DNA of 64,000 bases from CAYUNE01 sp964446115 (GTDB taxonomy: Bacteria > Desulfobacterota > Desulfobulbia > Desulfobulbales > Desulfobulbaceae), in the NCBI GenBank assembly GCA_964446115.1, contig CAYUNE010000027.1:1-64000 (forward strand). Direction: 5' to 3'. The position numbers and the translations under genes were made by a program. The notes under the pieces are model-generated. The model was not told where the DNA came from and ran no database searches. It saw only the letters and a list, made by a program, of their open reading frames with translations. Shown piece by piece: positions 1-8,235 of the stretch. The number at the start of each line of letters is the position of its first letter. The first letter of the stretch is position 1.

Positions 1-300
1 CATGGCAATAACCCACTTTGGGGCTTGCATCTGGAGGTATAACCGCTTCACCGTATCAGCCATTTTATGGCTCACGGTTCCTGCAACAATCATCACATCG
101 GCCTGCCGTGGTGAGGCACGGAACGCTCCTGCACCAAAACGATCCAGATCAAACTTTGGCCCGGCTGCAGCCATCATCTCAATGGCACAACAGGCAAGGC
201 CGAAGGTCAGGGGCCAGAGCGAGTTGGCCCGAGCCAGGTTGAAGATCTTTTCCAGCCGAGCCAGCTGCACTACCGGAGGGATAACGCTTCCCTTTCCCAT
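1..300 (-). CDS. nuoB: NADH-quinone oxidoreductase subunit B (5' part only)
   Basis: Only the first 100 codons are present; the rest lies beyond the left edge of the window. NuoB is the complex I subunit that carries the terminal 4Fe-4S cluster N2 next to the quinone site. The adjacent cysteine pair of that cluster is visible at residues 37-38 in FGLACCAIEMM, followed by the family-typical SPRQADVMIVAGTV stretch. The ATG at 300 lies inside nuoA, giving a 31-bp overlap and pointing to translational coupling in a nuoAB-type operon. The family assignment is secure; nothing can be said about the missing C-terminus. Confidence 0.95.
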   Translation of the reverse strand, partial: MGKGSVIPPVVQLARLEKIFNLARANSLWPLTFGLACCAIEMMAAAGPKFDLDRFGAGAFRASPRQADVMIVAGTVSHKMADTVKRLYLQMQAPKWVIAM

Positions 301-713
301 TTCATGACTCCTTTTTTCCAGGCGTAGATGATTGCCAGAAACAAGACGATGACGAAAAACAGGATTTCGACAAAACCCACCAGGCCCACCCCCTGCCGGT
401 AAATTTTGGCAATGGGGAAGAGGTAGAGTACGTCAACTTCGAATACGATGAAAATCAAAGCGTACAGGTAATAAAATACACCGAAGCGTGCTGCCGTTGC
501 CTTGCCGAAGGAGGGCATCCCGCACTCGTAGATTTCACCCGTCCTTCTGCCTGTTGCCCTGGGAGACACCAGCATGGCGATGATCAGTGGTCCGGAAGCA
601 AAGAGAATTCCGACCAAAACTAATATTGCCAGCATGGAGCCATCGGCTACAAGCTCCGGGCTGGGCGGTGTATGAGTCTGCAGAACAATGGATGAGGTTA
701 CTTCTTCAGTCAT
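270..713 (-). CDS. nuoA: NADH-quinone oxidoreductase subunit A
   Basis: Small membrane subunit of complex I (147 residues, slightly longer than usual because of a polar N-terminus of about 25 residues). Three hydrophobic segments are visible, at about 27-50, 80-101 and 110-131. The conserved loop GEIYECGMPS between the first two carries the Glu and Cys typical of NuoA, and the second helix contains the FEVDVLYLFP signature. It is the first gene of the minus-strand nuo run and overlaps nuoB. No strong Shine-Dalgarno is visible before the ATG at 713. Confidence 0.95.
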   Translation of the reverse strand: MTEEVTSSIVLQTHTPPSPELVADGSMLAILVLVGILFASGPLIIAMLVSPRATGRRTGEIYECGMPSFGKATAARFGVFYYLYALIFIVFEVDVLYLFPIAKIYRQGVGLVGFVEILFFVIVLFLAIIYAWKKGVMKWEREALSLR

Positions 714-1013
714 TTATTTTTTCCGATCTTTTTGGCTGAGATTGGTAATTGGCGCCCGATTTCATAACTTTCAAAATGAAGCCATGAAGGTAATCCGCGG
801 CTCAATGTAAGTCAAATTACTTATATCAATTTTTTTATTCAGTTTTGTTGAACAATGTGACCTTTTCCTCCTGACCGGGTATTGCCTCAGCATCCATAAC
901 TGTTGCATTACCCGTCGGCGATGGGGTAAAATGCGATAATTTTCTCCTTTGCCGGAAAGAGAGGTTTGCAACTTAAGCCACGATGTGGTATCTAAATATC
1001 AACGGAACAGGCG
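714..1013. other. Intergenic region between divergent nuoA and the XRE gene
   Basis: This 300-bp stretch separates two divergent genes and should hold promoters for both. The part nearest nuoA (about 760-850) is clearly A/T-rich. I find no promoter with both hexamers and good spacing on either strand, no convincing small gene and none of the dispersed palindromes found elsewhere in the window. Confidence 0.5.
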
Positions 1014-1412
1014 GTGAACATGGTTTTCATGGAGCCAATGATGAGGCAGGAGATGTTTTCCAAGGCGCGGGCCAAGCTCGGCAAGACCCAGAAAGAACTT
1101 GCCGAGCTGCTCGGCGTATCGCTCAAAGCGGTACAGAGCTATGAACAGGGATGGCGAAACGTTCCCGTTCATGTGGAGCGACAGCTCTACTTTTTGCTGG
1201 CCAATCAGCGCCGGGATAAACGGCCGAAAAAAGTCAACTGCTGGACGAAGAAAAAGTGCGATAGAAAAAGGGAATGTCCCGCCTGGGAGTTCCAGGCGGG
1301 ACACCTCTGCTGGTTTCTCAGCGGCACCCTCTGTGAATGCACCAAGGAGGCCAGTTGGCAGGAGAAGATGGAGATCTGCCGCAACTGCGATGTACTCCGT
1401 TTATTGTTATGA
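1014..1412 (+). CDS. XRE-type helix-turn-helix protein with cysteine-rich two-CW tail
   Basis: Putative DNA-binding regulator of 132 residues. Residues about 16-65 form a Cro/CI-type helix-turn-helix (KTQKELAELLGVSLKAVQSY). The C-terminal half is cysteine-rich, with a CW-x(4)-C-x(5)-CPAW block, a second CW-x(4)-C-x-C block and a final C-x2-C, which resembles the two-CW domain and suggests metal binding. I chose the GTG at 1014; an in-frame ATG at 1020 is equally possible because no clear ribosome site is visible. A hairpin terminator follows at 1451. It stands alone, so no target can be inferred. Confidence 0.75.
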   Translation: MNMVFMEPMMRQEMFSKARAKLGKTQKELAELLGVSLKAVQSYEQGWRNVPVHVERQLYFLLANQRRDKRPKKVNCWTKKKCDRKRECPAWEFQAGHLCWFLSGTLCECTKEASWQEKMEICRNCDVLRLLL

Positions 1413-1450
1413 TTTTTGACGGATTCTCGCTATGATCGTAAAAGATGACG

Positions 1451-1477
1451 GGCGCTCCCCAAGGAGCGCCTTTCTTT
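1451..1477 (+). terminator. Rho-independent terminator after the XRE gene
   Basis: Perfect 8-bp stem GGCGCTCC / GGAGCGCC with a 4-nt loop, followed by TTTCTTT. Confidence 0.85.
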
Positions 1478-1530
1478 ATGGCGGCTCAGGCTGAGGGGCG
1501 GCGGAAAAACGACAGGAGAAGCAATTGACC

Positions 1531-2571
1531 ATGAAGATCGGAGTGGCCATGAGCGGCGGCCTTGACAGTACGGTAACCGCTGCCATGCTGCAGGAACAGG
1601 GCCATCGGGTAACCGGATATTTTATGCTTCTGCCCGTACCGCACCCCGAAGATGTCCATGACCGCGCCCGCAGGGCGGCAGCGCATCTGGGAATCCCCTT
1701 GCATGAGGTGGATATGCGGCAACGGTTTTCCGACCGGGTTATTCGTCCCTTTGTCGAGACCTACGGGGCCGGTCGCACCCCCAATCCCTGTGCCCGCTGC
1801 AATCCACTCATCAAATTCGGGGCACTGCGTCTGCGTATCCTCGGAGACGGTAACGAGAAGATGGCCACCGGGCACTATGCCCGACTGACGATGGAGGGAC
1901 CGACTCCACAGCTTAGGCGGGGAGTCGATAGCGGCAAGGATCAATCCTATTTCCTCGGTCGTTTGAGCTCGGAGGAGCTGGCCGATGTCCTCCTGCCTCT
2001 GGGTGATTTTACCAAGGAACAGGTGCGGAACTGGGCGCGACGGCGCCATCTGCCCGGTGGTGAGGCCGACGAGAGCCAGGATGTCTGTTTCCTTGCCGGC
2101 CGTTCCCTGGCCACCTTCCTCGGCGAGCACGGACTGGATGACGAGGAGGGCGAGGTGATCACCGCAGACGGCAGGGTTATCGGGCGGCATCGGGGTATTT
2201 TTCGCTACACCATCGGCCAGCGCCGTGGCCTGGGATTGCCGGATATCACTCCCTGGTACGTCAAAGAGTTGAACGCCCGCCGCAACCGGGTGGTTGTTTG
2301 CAAAAAGGAGGATCTTTTCTCGCGCCGGCTATATCTTACCCGGATGCACTACACGGGCCGCCCCCTTAAATTTCCGTGGCAGGGCCGGGTACAGATCAGG
2401 TCACGCCATCCGGCAGCCGGTGCGACGGTGACCGTAACCGGCCGGGACAGCTGCCGGGTCCTCTTTGCCGAGCCGCAGCCGGCCATTACCCCGGGACAGC
2501 TCGCCGTGCTTTATGACGATGACCGGGTGGTGGGCAGTGGCGAGATTGACGACCATCATGAGTGCCAGTGA
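1531..2571 (+). CDS. mnmA: tRNA-specific 2-thiouridylase
   Basis: Adenylates and thiolates U34 of tRNAs for Lys, Glu and Gln in the cytoplasm. The N-terminal PP-loop is seen as AMSGGLDST (usually SGGVDS). The two catalytic cysteines are present in NPCARCNPLIKFG and SQDVCFL, and the tRNA-binding GKDQSYFL motif is intact. About 346 residues, normal for the family. I prefer the ATG at 1531, with AGGAGA at 1514-1519 in front, over an in-frame TTG at 1525 that would sit too close to that site. It runs in the same direction as mtaB, another tRNA-modification gene, 72 bp downstream. Confidence 0.95.
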   Translation: MKIGVAMSGGLDSTVTAAMLQEQGHRVTGYFMLLPVPHPEDVHDRARRAAAHLGIPLHEVDMRQRFSDRVIRPFVETYGAGRTPNPCARCNPLIKFGALRLRILGDGNEKMATGHYARLTMEGPTPQLRRGVDSGKDQSYFLGRLSSEELADVLLPLGDFTKEQVRNWARRRHLPGGEADESQDVCFLAGRSLATFLGEHGLDDEEGEVITADGRVIGRHRGIFRYTIGQRRGLGLPDITPWYVKELNARRNRVVVCKKEDLFSRRLYLTRMHYTGRPLKFPWQGRVQIRSRHPAAGATVTVTGRDSCRVLFAEPQPAITPGQLAVLYDDDRVVGSGEIDDHHECQ

Positions 2572-2643
2572 AAGTGGACCACCCCGGAGCCAGGTATTAC
2601 CGGGGGAATTTGACGAAGAGCAGACAGAAAACATAAAGGCAAA

Positions 2644-3954
2644 GTGAAGAGAAGAGTTGCCATTGCCACCCTGGGTTGCAAGGTCAACCAGTATGAGTCG
2701 GCCGCCTTTGGCTCCGGTTTCGCGGCAGCCGGCTGCCGCGTGGTTGACCCCCGGGAGGCCGCCGATATTTACGTGATCAACACCTGTGCGGTGACGGCCC
2801 GTGCCGGGCAGCAGTCCCGGCAGCTTATCCGCAGGATCCTCCGCGAGAATCCCAAGGCCCGATGCGTGGTTACCGGCTGTTATGTGCAGGCCGAGGGTGC
2901 GAAGGCGGCAACGATTACCGATGGGCCGCTCATTGTCATCGGCAACGGCGAAAAGGATCAGCTGGTGCGACGCGTTCTGCTTACGAGCGACGGGGAAGAG
3001 ATTGTGGAAGTGGGGGATATCTCGCGGCAACGTGAGATCTGTCATCTGGAGGTCGGGAAATTCAGGGGACGGACCCGGGCCTTTCTGCGCATCCAGGATG
3101 GCTGCAATAACTTCTGCTCATACTGCATTGTTCCCCATACCAGGGGACCCAGTCGCAGCCTGCCGCTGGCCGATGTCCGTCAACAGGTGGACATCTTCCG
3201 TCGCAACCATTACCGGGAAATCGTCGTCACCGGGATTAACGTGGGCAAATATGGGCTGGACCTGGACGAAGGCGAGACGATCATCTCCCTGCTTGATCTC
3301 CTCTGCAGCCGTTATCCGGACATCCGTTTCCGCCTCAGCTCCATCGAGCCGCCCGAAATCAATGATGCGCTTCTGGAGCTGGCCGTCCGCCACGCCAATT
3401 TCATGCCCCATTTCCACATTCCCCTGCAAAGTGGTGATGATGCGGTTCTCAAGCGGATGAGGCGCCGTTACACCGTCGATCTGTTTGTCGAGGCGGTGTG
3501 GAAGCTGCATCGTCTTCTGCCCGGCGCAGCCATTGGGGTTGACGTGCTTGCCGGTTTTCCCGGAGAGGACGGCAGGGCCCATGCCCGCACCGTGCAGTTG
3601 CTGGAAGAACTGCCGGTCACCTACCTGCACGTCTTCCCCTATTCCAGGCGTCCCGGTACTCCGGCGGCCGCCATGGCGGCACAGGTATCCCGTGAAATCA
3701 AGGGAGAACGGGTGGCGCGGCTGCGCACCGTTGACCGGGAGAAACGCGGACGTTTTCACCGACGGGCTCTGCACCGCACCCTCCGGGTCCTGGTGGAGGG
3801 GCGGGATGAGAAGACGGGAATGTATCGCGGATTCAGCGAAAATTATGTTCCGGTTTTTTTTCAGGGCGGCGACGGCCTGGTAAACCACGTGGTGGAGGTG
3901 GTTGCCGAAAGGGTGATGGAGAAAGGCGTGCGGGCAAGGTTGTTGGAAAAGTGA
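2644..3954 (+). CDS. mtaB: tRNA t6A37 methylthiotransferase
   Basis: Radical-SAM enzyme expected to convert t6A37 to ms2t6A37 in ANN-decoding tRNAs. Three N-terminal cysteines for the auxiliary 4Fe-4S cluster are visible (LGCKVNQYES, NTCAVTARAGQQS, TGCYVQ). The radical-SAM cluster motif is CNNFCSYC, followed by IVPHTRGPSRS, and the C-terminus looks like a TRAM domain. The LGCKVNQYE opening favours MtaB over MiaB or RimO. Start is GTG at 2644. 436 residues, standard length. Confidence 0.9.
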   Translation: MKRRVAIATLGCKVNQYESAAFGSGFAAAGCRVVDPREAADIYVINTCAVTARAGQQSRQLIRRILRENPKARCVVTGCYVQAEGAKAATITDGPLIVIGNGEKDQLVRRVLLTSDGEEIVEVGDISRQREICHLEVGKFRGRTRAFLRIQDGCNNFCSYCIVPHTRGPSRSLPLADVRQQVDIFRRNHYREIVVTGINVGKYGLDLDEGETIISLLDLLCSRYPDIRFRLSSIEPPEINDALLELAVRHANFMPHFHIPLQSGDDAVLKRMRRRYTVDLFVEAVWKLHRLLPGAAIGVDVLAGFPGEDGRAHARTVQLLEELPVTYLHVFPYSRRPGTPAAAMAAQVSREIKGERVARLRTVDREKRGRFHRRALHRTLRVLVEGRDEKTGMYRGFSENYVPVFFQGGDGLVNHVVEVVAERVMEKGVRARLLEK

Positions 3955-4010
3955 ATCCATGATACATAAGATGGACGGCCGTGATGGAAAAATATTTGGA
4001 TGTGCGCAGG

Positions 4011-4077
4011 CACGAACGCTCACGGAGTAAGGAGTATGATATAGCGCGGGGTTGCATACCCTGTGATCGGTTACAAC
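4011..4077. repeat. Dispersed palindromic element, copy A, upstream of recA
   Basis: Left arm CGAACGCTCACGG (4013-4025) and right arm CCCTGTGATCGGTTACA (4059-4075) are imperfect inverted repeats matching the family core CCYGTGAKYGGTTAC. It lies about 35 bp before the recA start, so it may be part of the recA leader. No flanking direct repeat is visible. Confidence 0.65.
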
Positions 4078-4108
4078 ATATTGAAGCAGAGAAAAAAAGG
4101 AGACGATT

Positions 4109-5167
4109 ATGGCCGGGGTTGCCGACAGAGACAGACAGGGAAAAGCAAAGAGTGTTGACAATGCCATCACCCAGATCCAGCGCCAGTTCGGCAAGGGGGC
4201 TATCATGCGTTTGGGGACCCATGAGCGGGAACAGATTCCGGTTGTCCCCACCGGCGCCCTGAGCCTTGATATCGCCCTGGGCGTCGGCGGCCTGCCCAGG
4301 GGAAGGATTACCGAGATATACGGGCCGGAATCTTCCGGAAAAACCACCCTGGCCCTGCATGTGATTGCCGAGACCCAGAAGCGGGGCGGAACGGCAGCCT
4401 TTATCGATGCCGAGCATGCCCTGGATACCTCCTATGCCGAGCGACTGGGTGTTGATGTGGATAATCTCTTGATTTCACAACCTGATTACGGCGAGCAGGC
4501 CCTGGAGATCTGTGAAATACTCATGCGCAGCGGCGGGGTTGAAATCATCGTCATCGACTCGGTGGCCGCCCTGGTTCCCCGGGCCGAGATCGACGGCAAT
4601 GTGGGGGATCAGCATGTGGGGCTCCAGGCCCGGCTCATGTCCCATGCCATGCGCAAGTTCACCGGGGTGATCAAGCGCACCGGCACCATCCTCGTCTTCA
4701 TCAACCAGATTCGCATGAAGATCGGCGTCATGTTCGGCAATCCGGAGACCACCACCGGCGGCAACGCCCTGAAGTTCTACAGCTCCCTGCGGCTGGATAT
4801 CCGTCGGATCCAGCAGCTCAAGGATGGGCAGGAGGTGATCGGCAACCGTACCAAGGTCAAGGTGGTCAAGAACAAGGTGGCCCCGCCTTTCAAGATCGCC
4901 GAATTCGACATCATGTACGGACGTGGAATTTCCCGCGAAGGCGATCTCCTTGATCTCGGTGTGGCGCAGGACATCATCGACAAGAGCGGTGCCTGGTATT
5001 CCTACGAGGATGAGCGCATCGGCCAGGGGCGGGAAAACGCCAAGAACTTCCTCAAGGACCATCCGGAGATGCGGGCAGAGATCGAGAGAAAGGTGCGCCT
5101 TGGCTGCGGCCTGCCGGTCGCAGACGAACCCAAAGACAGCGACAAGGAGGCTGCCGCGGCCTCGTAG
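4109..5167 (+). CDS. recA: Recombinase A
   Basis: RecA coats single-stranded DNA, catalyses strand exchange and triggers LexA self-cleavage. The Walker A motif GPESSGKT is at residues 72-79, with the family signatures FIDAEHALD, NQIRMKIGVMFG and the ssDNA-binding loop NPETTTGGNALKFY. 352 residues, normal length, with a short Ala/Lys/Asp-rich tail. A strong ribosome site (AAAAGGAG) precedes the ATG. The region before it carries one of the dispersed palindromes rather than an unambiguous SOS box. Confidence 0.98.
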   Translation: MAGVADRDRQGKAKSVDNAITQIQRQFGKGAIMRLGTHEREQIPVVPTGALSLDIALGVGGLPRGRITEIYGPESSGKTTLALHVIAETQKRGGTAAFIDAEHALDTSYAERLGVDVDNLLISQPDYGEQALEICEILMRSGGVEIIVIDSVAALVPRAEIDGNVGDQHVGLQARLMSHAMRKFTGVIKRTGTILVFINQIRMKIGVMFGNPETTTGGNALKFYSSLRLDIRRIQQLKDGQEVIGNRTKVKVVKNKVAPPFKIAEFDIMYGRGISREGDLLDLGVAQDIIDKSGAWYSYEDERIGQGRENAKNFLKDHPEMRAEIERKVRLGCGLPVADEPKDSDKEAAAAS

Positions 5168-5339
5168 GGCAGATCGATCTTCCCAATATCATTGACGAAG
5201 GAAGAAAGAAGAGCTATATTCCAACGCCTGTTGACAGATTGTTTTCTGCCGCAATCAAACGGCCCGACACCAATCCGGCGGCGGTTCCGACGATTGTGGA
5301 GAACTCACGGACGAGATCAAAAAAAAGGAGGAATGTACA

Positions 5340-6080
5340 ATGAAAAAATCTGTCCTGGCACTGACCGCGGGAATGATCCTGACAACCGGAACCGTCTTGG
5401 CGGGCGGAGGCAGCCATTGGGGGTATACCGGATCCCAGGGCCCCGAACACTGGGGTGATCTGGACAAGGCCTATGCCGTTTGCAAGAGCGGCGTCAATCA
5501 GTCTCCGGTCAATCTCACCGGGCTTGTGGAGGCTGAACTGCCGGCCATTGCTTTTTCTTACGGGGCGACCGCAACCGAAGTCATCAACAACGGCCATACA
5601 ATCCAGGCCAATTTTGCCAAAGGGAGCTCCATCAAGGTGGACGGCATGGATTTTCAACTGCTTCAGTGCCATTTCCATTCACCCAGCGAAAACACCATCG
5701 AGGGCGAATCCTTTCCCATGGAGGGACACTGTGTCCATGCCACGACAGAAGGTGAGCTTGCGGTGGTGGCCATCATGTACAAGCTGGGAGCGGCCAGTCC
5801 GGCAATCGCCGCATTGTGGGAGAAGATGCCGGAGAAGGCCGGCGAGAAGAATACCCTCTCAGCTAAGGTCAACGGCATTGATATTATGCCGAAAAACAAG
5901 GACTACTACCGTTTCAACGGTTCACTGACCACTCCACCCTGTACCGAGGGAGTACGCTGGCTGGTGCTGAAGGAAAACGCGACCATTTCCAGGCAGCAGC
6001 TCGACCGCTTTGTCAAGGTGATGCATCATCCCAACAACCGCCCGGTTCAACCCGTCAACGCGCGTCTCATCGTCAAGTAA
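5340..6080 (+). CDS. Periplasmic alpha-class carbonic anhydrase
   Basis: Interconverts CO2 and bicarbonate. The first 21 residues are a Sec signal peptide (charged start, hydrophobic core, cut near VLAGG). Zinc ligands are visible as the two histidines of CHFHSPSE and the first histidine of EGHCVH. The family landmarks NQSPVNL, NGHTIQ and LTTPPCTEGVRW are present. One Cys near residue 47 and the Cys in TPPC probably form the usual disulfide. A good ribosome site (AAAGGAGG) precedes the ATG. It stands alone between recA and a terminator. 246 residues, typical of bacterial alpha-CAs. Confidence 0.95.
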   Translation: MKKSVLALTAGMILTTGTVLAGGGSHWGYTGSQGPEHWGDLDKAYAVCKSGVNQSPVNLTGLVEAELPAIAFSYGATATEVINNGHTIQANFAKGSSIKVDGMDFQLLQCHFHSPSENTIEGESFPMEGHCVHATTEGELAVVAIMYKLGAASPAIAALWEKMPEKAGEKNTLSAKVNGIDIMPKNKDYYRFNGSLTTPPCTEGVRWLVLKENATISRQQLDRFVKVMHHPNNRPVQPVNARLIVK

Positions 6081-6102
6081 CGATGTGATCCAAACGCTGA
6101 CG

Positions 6103-6155
6103 CCGCATGTGAGGAGATCGCCGACCTCTTCACATGCGGTCCTCCCATCTTTTTT
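6103..6155 (+). terminator. Terminator after the carbonic anhydrase gene
   Basis: Stem CCGCATGTGA (6103-6112) pairs with TCACATGCGG (6130-6139), and the inner bases pair partly. A T-rich stretch (6149-6155) follows after a short gap. Confidence 0.7.
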
Positions 6156-6181
6156 CTTCCCTGAATCAGCATATTCCAAAC

Positions 6182-6289
6182 TGTAACCGCTCACAGGTGC
6201 TGCAGGTTTGCTGCAATCTTTCCCGGCCGTTATGGTCCCTTGTGTCGGGAGAGATTGCAGTGAAGATGCGGTGGTTGAGATCAATCACG
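6182..6289. repeat. Dispersed palindromic element, copy E
   Basis: The left end TGTAACCGCTCACAGG (6182-6197) is the family core in inverse orientation. The right end GGTTGAGATCAATCAC (about 6273-6288) is a diverged partner. Inside, CTGCAATCTTTCCC (6211-6224) pairs with GGGAGAGATTGCAG (6247-6260), giving a cruciform-type structure. The right half GTGAAGATGCGGTGGT (6260-6275) is shared with the 249-bp element at 40367-40615. It lies between two convergent genes. Confidence 0.7.
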
Positions 6290-6291
6290 AA

Positions 6292-6564
6292 TCAGTTGGT
6301 TAGCAGGGTCCAGAGCCCGATACCTATAAAGCCGAGTCCCGCGATATAGCGGAGTTGCCTTTCGGTTACAAACTGGGAGAGGGTGCCCCCGGCCACGACA
6401 CCGATGGCGGAGGCCACCACCAGGGCAAGCGAGGCGCCGATAAAGACGGTCAGCCTGTTCACCTGGCGGTCGGCGGCAAAGAGCATGGTGGCCAGCTGGG
6501 TTTTATCACCAAGCTCGGCGATAAAGACTGCGGTGAAGACGGTGCTCAATATTTTCCAGTCCAC
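6292..6564 (-). CDS. Half-size TMEM165/GDT1 (UPF0016) family membrane protein
   Basis: Predicted divalent-cation (Mn/Ca) exporter family. A single 90-residue repeat unit is present, with three hydrophobic segments and the family motif ELGDKTQLAT at about 17-26. Most bacterial members have two such units in one chain, while half-size members must assemble as dimers. No second half is seen nearby. The stop lies only a few bases from repeat copy E. Function is inferred from the family. Confidence 0.85.
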   Translation of the reverse strand: MDWKILSTVFTAVFIAELGDKTQLATMLFAADRQVNRLTVFIGASLALVVASAIGVVAGGTLSQFVTERQLRYIAGLGFIGIGLWTLLTN

Positions 6565-6634
6565 TTTTTTCGATATTTTTTCTTTTTCCAGGGTGTTTGT
6601 TATCTGATTTTATCGCGGCACTGTTCCAGGAGCG

Positions 6635-7159
6635 TTATGATTCGGCATCTGATTCTGTTACGGCCGGAGTGATCCCATGGACGATGCCGTAACGCGTCCC
6701 CAGGGTGCGGACCGTGGTAATAAAGGTCGAGGGCAGGGGCAGGGGACGCTCCTTAATGAGGATATTCAGGGCCTGGGCCCGCAACAGGGTGGCCAGCGTA
6801 TTGTTTCCCTCCTGCAGATCGCAGATGGCCTGCATGCGCAACGCATCCGTGAGGTGGGGAAGGAGATCGGGGAGTTGGGTTGCCGTCTCCCTGAGGGCCG
6901 ATTCGATGAGGAGACGATGCTCGGTTGCAAAGCTTGCGTCTCTTTTCCGGGTGGGATGGATTCCGAAAAGATCGTTGACGACGGCTCCGGAGAGCCGCTT
7001 GATATCCGGCTGTTTTCCCATGTCGGTTTTTTCCGACAGCATACCTTTGAGTTCCACATAGAACACCATCTGCACCAGACCGACGGCCTCGCGCATGATG
7101 GGGATGAGCTTGCCGTCAATGGCGGGAGGTGTATCTTCCATCCGCGTGGCAGCGGTCAT
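6635..7159 (-). CDS. Conserved-looking protein of unknown function
   Basis: I do not recognise this 174-residue protein. It is soluble, has no signal peptide, membrane segment or cysteine cluster, and looks largely helical. The start is supported by AAAGGAG about 8 bases before the ATG and by a 4-bp overlap (7156-7159) with nagZ upstream, so it is probably co-translated with nagZ. Confidence 0.7.
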   Translation of the reverse strand: MTAATRMEDTPPAIDGKLIPIMREAVGLVQMVFYVELKGMLSEKTDMGKQPDIKRLSGAVVNDLFGIHPTRKRDASFATEHRLLIESALRETATQLPDLLPHLTDALRMQAICDLQEGNNTLATLLRAQALNILIKERPLPLPSTFITTVRTLGTRYGIVHGITPAVTESDAES

Positions 7160-8235
7160 GATTCAACTCCTTTCTTTGTTGTTTGCCAGGGGATTTCTCC
7201 GCTGATCTTTCCTTTGAGGGTCATGATACGATCAAGCGAGGCGTGCAACCGAGCCTTATCTATCCGTCCCTCTTCCAGCAGGGCCATGACGGCGTCGACG
7301 CCTTGCTCCAGAGCATTGGGTCTGTTGGCGAGATTGTTGCCGACGATGATCAGATCAACTCCTGCCAGAATCGATCTCTGAACAGCCTGCCGGTAACTCC
7401 AGCCGTCGGCAATGGCCCGCATCTGGAGATCGTCGGAAATGATCGGCCCATCAAAGCCGAGCCTGCTTCGGAGAAGCTCGCTGAGTATGGCCGGTGATAG
7501 GGTGGCGGGCAGGTGCGGATCAAGGTGGCGCAGCATGACATGGGCGGTCATAATGGTGTCGGCATGGCCTGAGCGGATGAGCCGCTCAAAGGGTTCCAGT
7601 TCCTTTGGACTCCAGGTGGCGGTGATATCGGTGAATCCCAGGTGGGAGTCGTGCCTGCTGCTGCCGTGGCCGGGAAAATGTTTCAGGGAACAGGCAATGT
7701 TATAGTCGTGGTGTGCCTCGATGAAAGCCGCTGCATGGCGGGTCACGTTGTGGACGTCCGACCCGAAACTGCGGTTAAGGCGGCCGATGATGGGATTGTC
7801 GGGATTGGTGTTGAGGTCGACCACCGGGGCCAGGTTGAAATTGATGCCGCAGCCGGCAAGGTCTTCGGCCATGATCCGGGCCTGGCGGCGGGTCAGGGTG
7901 ACGGTTTTTTGACAGCCGAGTCGGGCGGCGGACATGCTGGGGGCAAAGCCGTCCTTTTCCTTCAGTCGGCGGACTCTTCCTCCCTCCTGGTCAACGGCGA
8001 TGAGCGGCACTGTCGGAGCCTCTTGCCGGAGCTGGGCGGTGAGCCGCCGCAGCTGGGCCGGAGATTTGATATTTTTTCTTGCACCGCCGGCGAAGTCGCG
8101 ATCAAAGAGGAGGACCCCGGCCAGCCTGTCTTCGGCCAGGGCGCGGCGCAGCCAGGGGGATTCGGCCAGATCGGTGCCGTCAAAACCCATGAGAAAGAGC
8201 CGGCCGAGGTGCCGGGGAAACACGGCTTCTACCAT
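7156..8235 (-). CDS. nagZ: Beta-N-acetylhexosaminidase, glycoside hydrolase family 3
   Basis: Removes N-acetylglucosamine from muropeptides during cell-wall recycling. The GH3 signature KHFPGHG is followed by the SSRHDSH loop that supplies the catalytic His-Asp pair, and the nucleophile Asp is in ISDDLQM. No signal peptide, consistent with cytoplasmic NagZ; 359 residues. It overlaps the DUF401 gene upstream by 7 bp and the unknown gene downstream by 4 bp, so the three form one minus-strand operon. Confidence 0.92.
   Translation of the reverse strand: MVEAVFPRHLGRLFLMGFDGTDLAESPWLRRALAEDRLAGVLLFDRDFAGGARKNIKSPAQLRRLTAQLRQEAPTVPLIAVDQEGGRVRRLKEKDGFAPSMSAARLGCQKTVTLTRRQARIMAEDLAGCGINFNLAPVVDLNTNPDNPIIGRLNRSFGSDVHNVTRHAAAFIEAHHDYNIACSLKHFPGHGSSRHDSHLGFTDITATWSPKELEPFERLIRSGHADTIMTAHVMLRHLDPHLPATLSPAILSELLRSRLGFDGPIISDDLQMRAIADGWSYRQAVQRSILAGVDLIIVGNNLANRPNALEQGVDAVMALLEEGRIDKARLHASLDRIMTLKGKISGEIPWQTTKKGVES

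Noticed and set aside
771..971. 66-codon minus-strand frame in the nuoA upstream region
   Set aside because: No ribosome site or family similarity, and A/T-rich promoter-like composition.
4061..4076. CTGT-N8-ACAA upstream of recA resembling a LexA box
   Set aside because: The same sequence recurs at non-SOS loci as part of the dispersed palindrome family, so it cannot be claimed as an SOS box.
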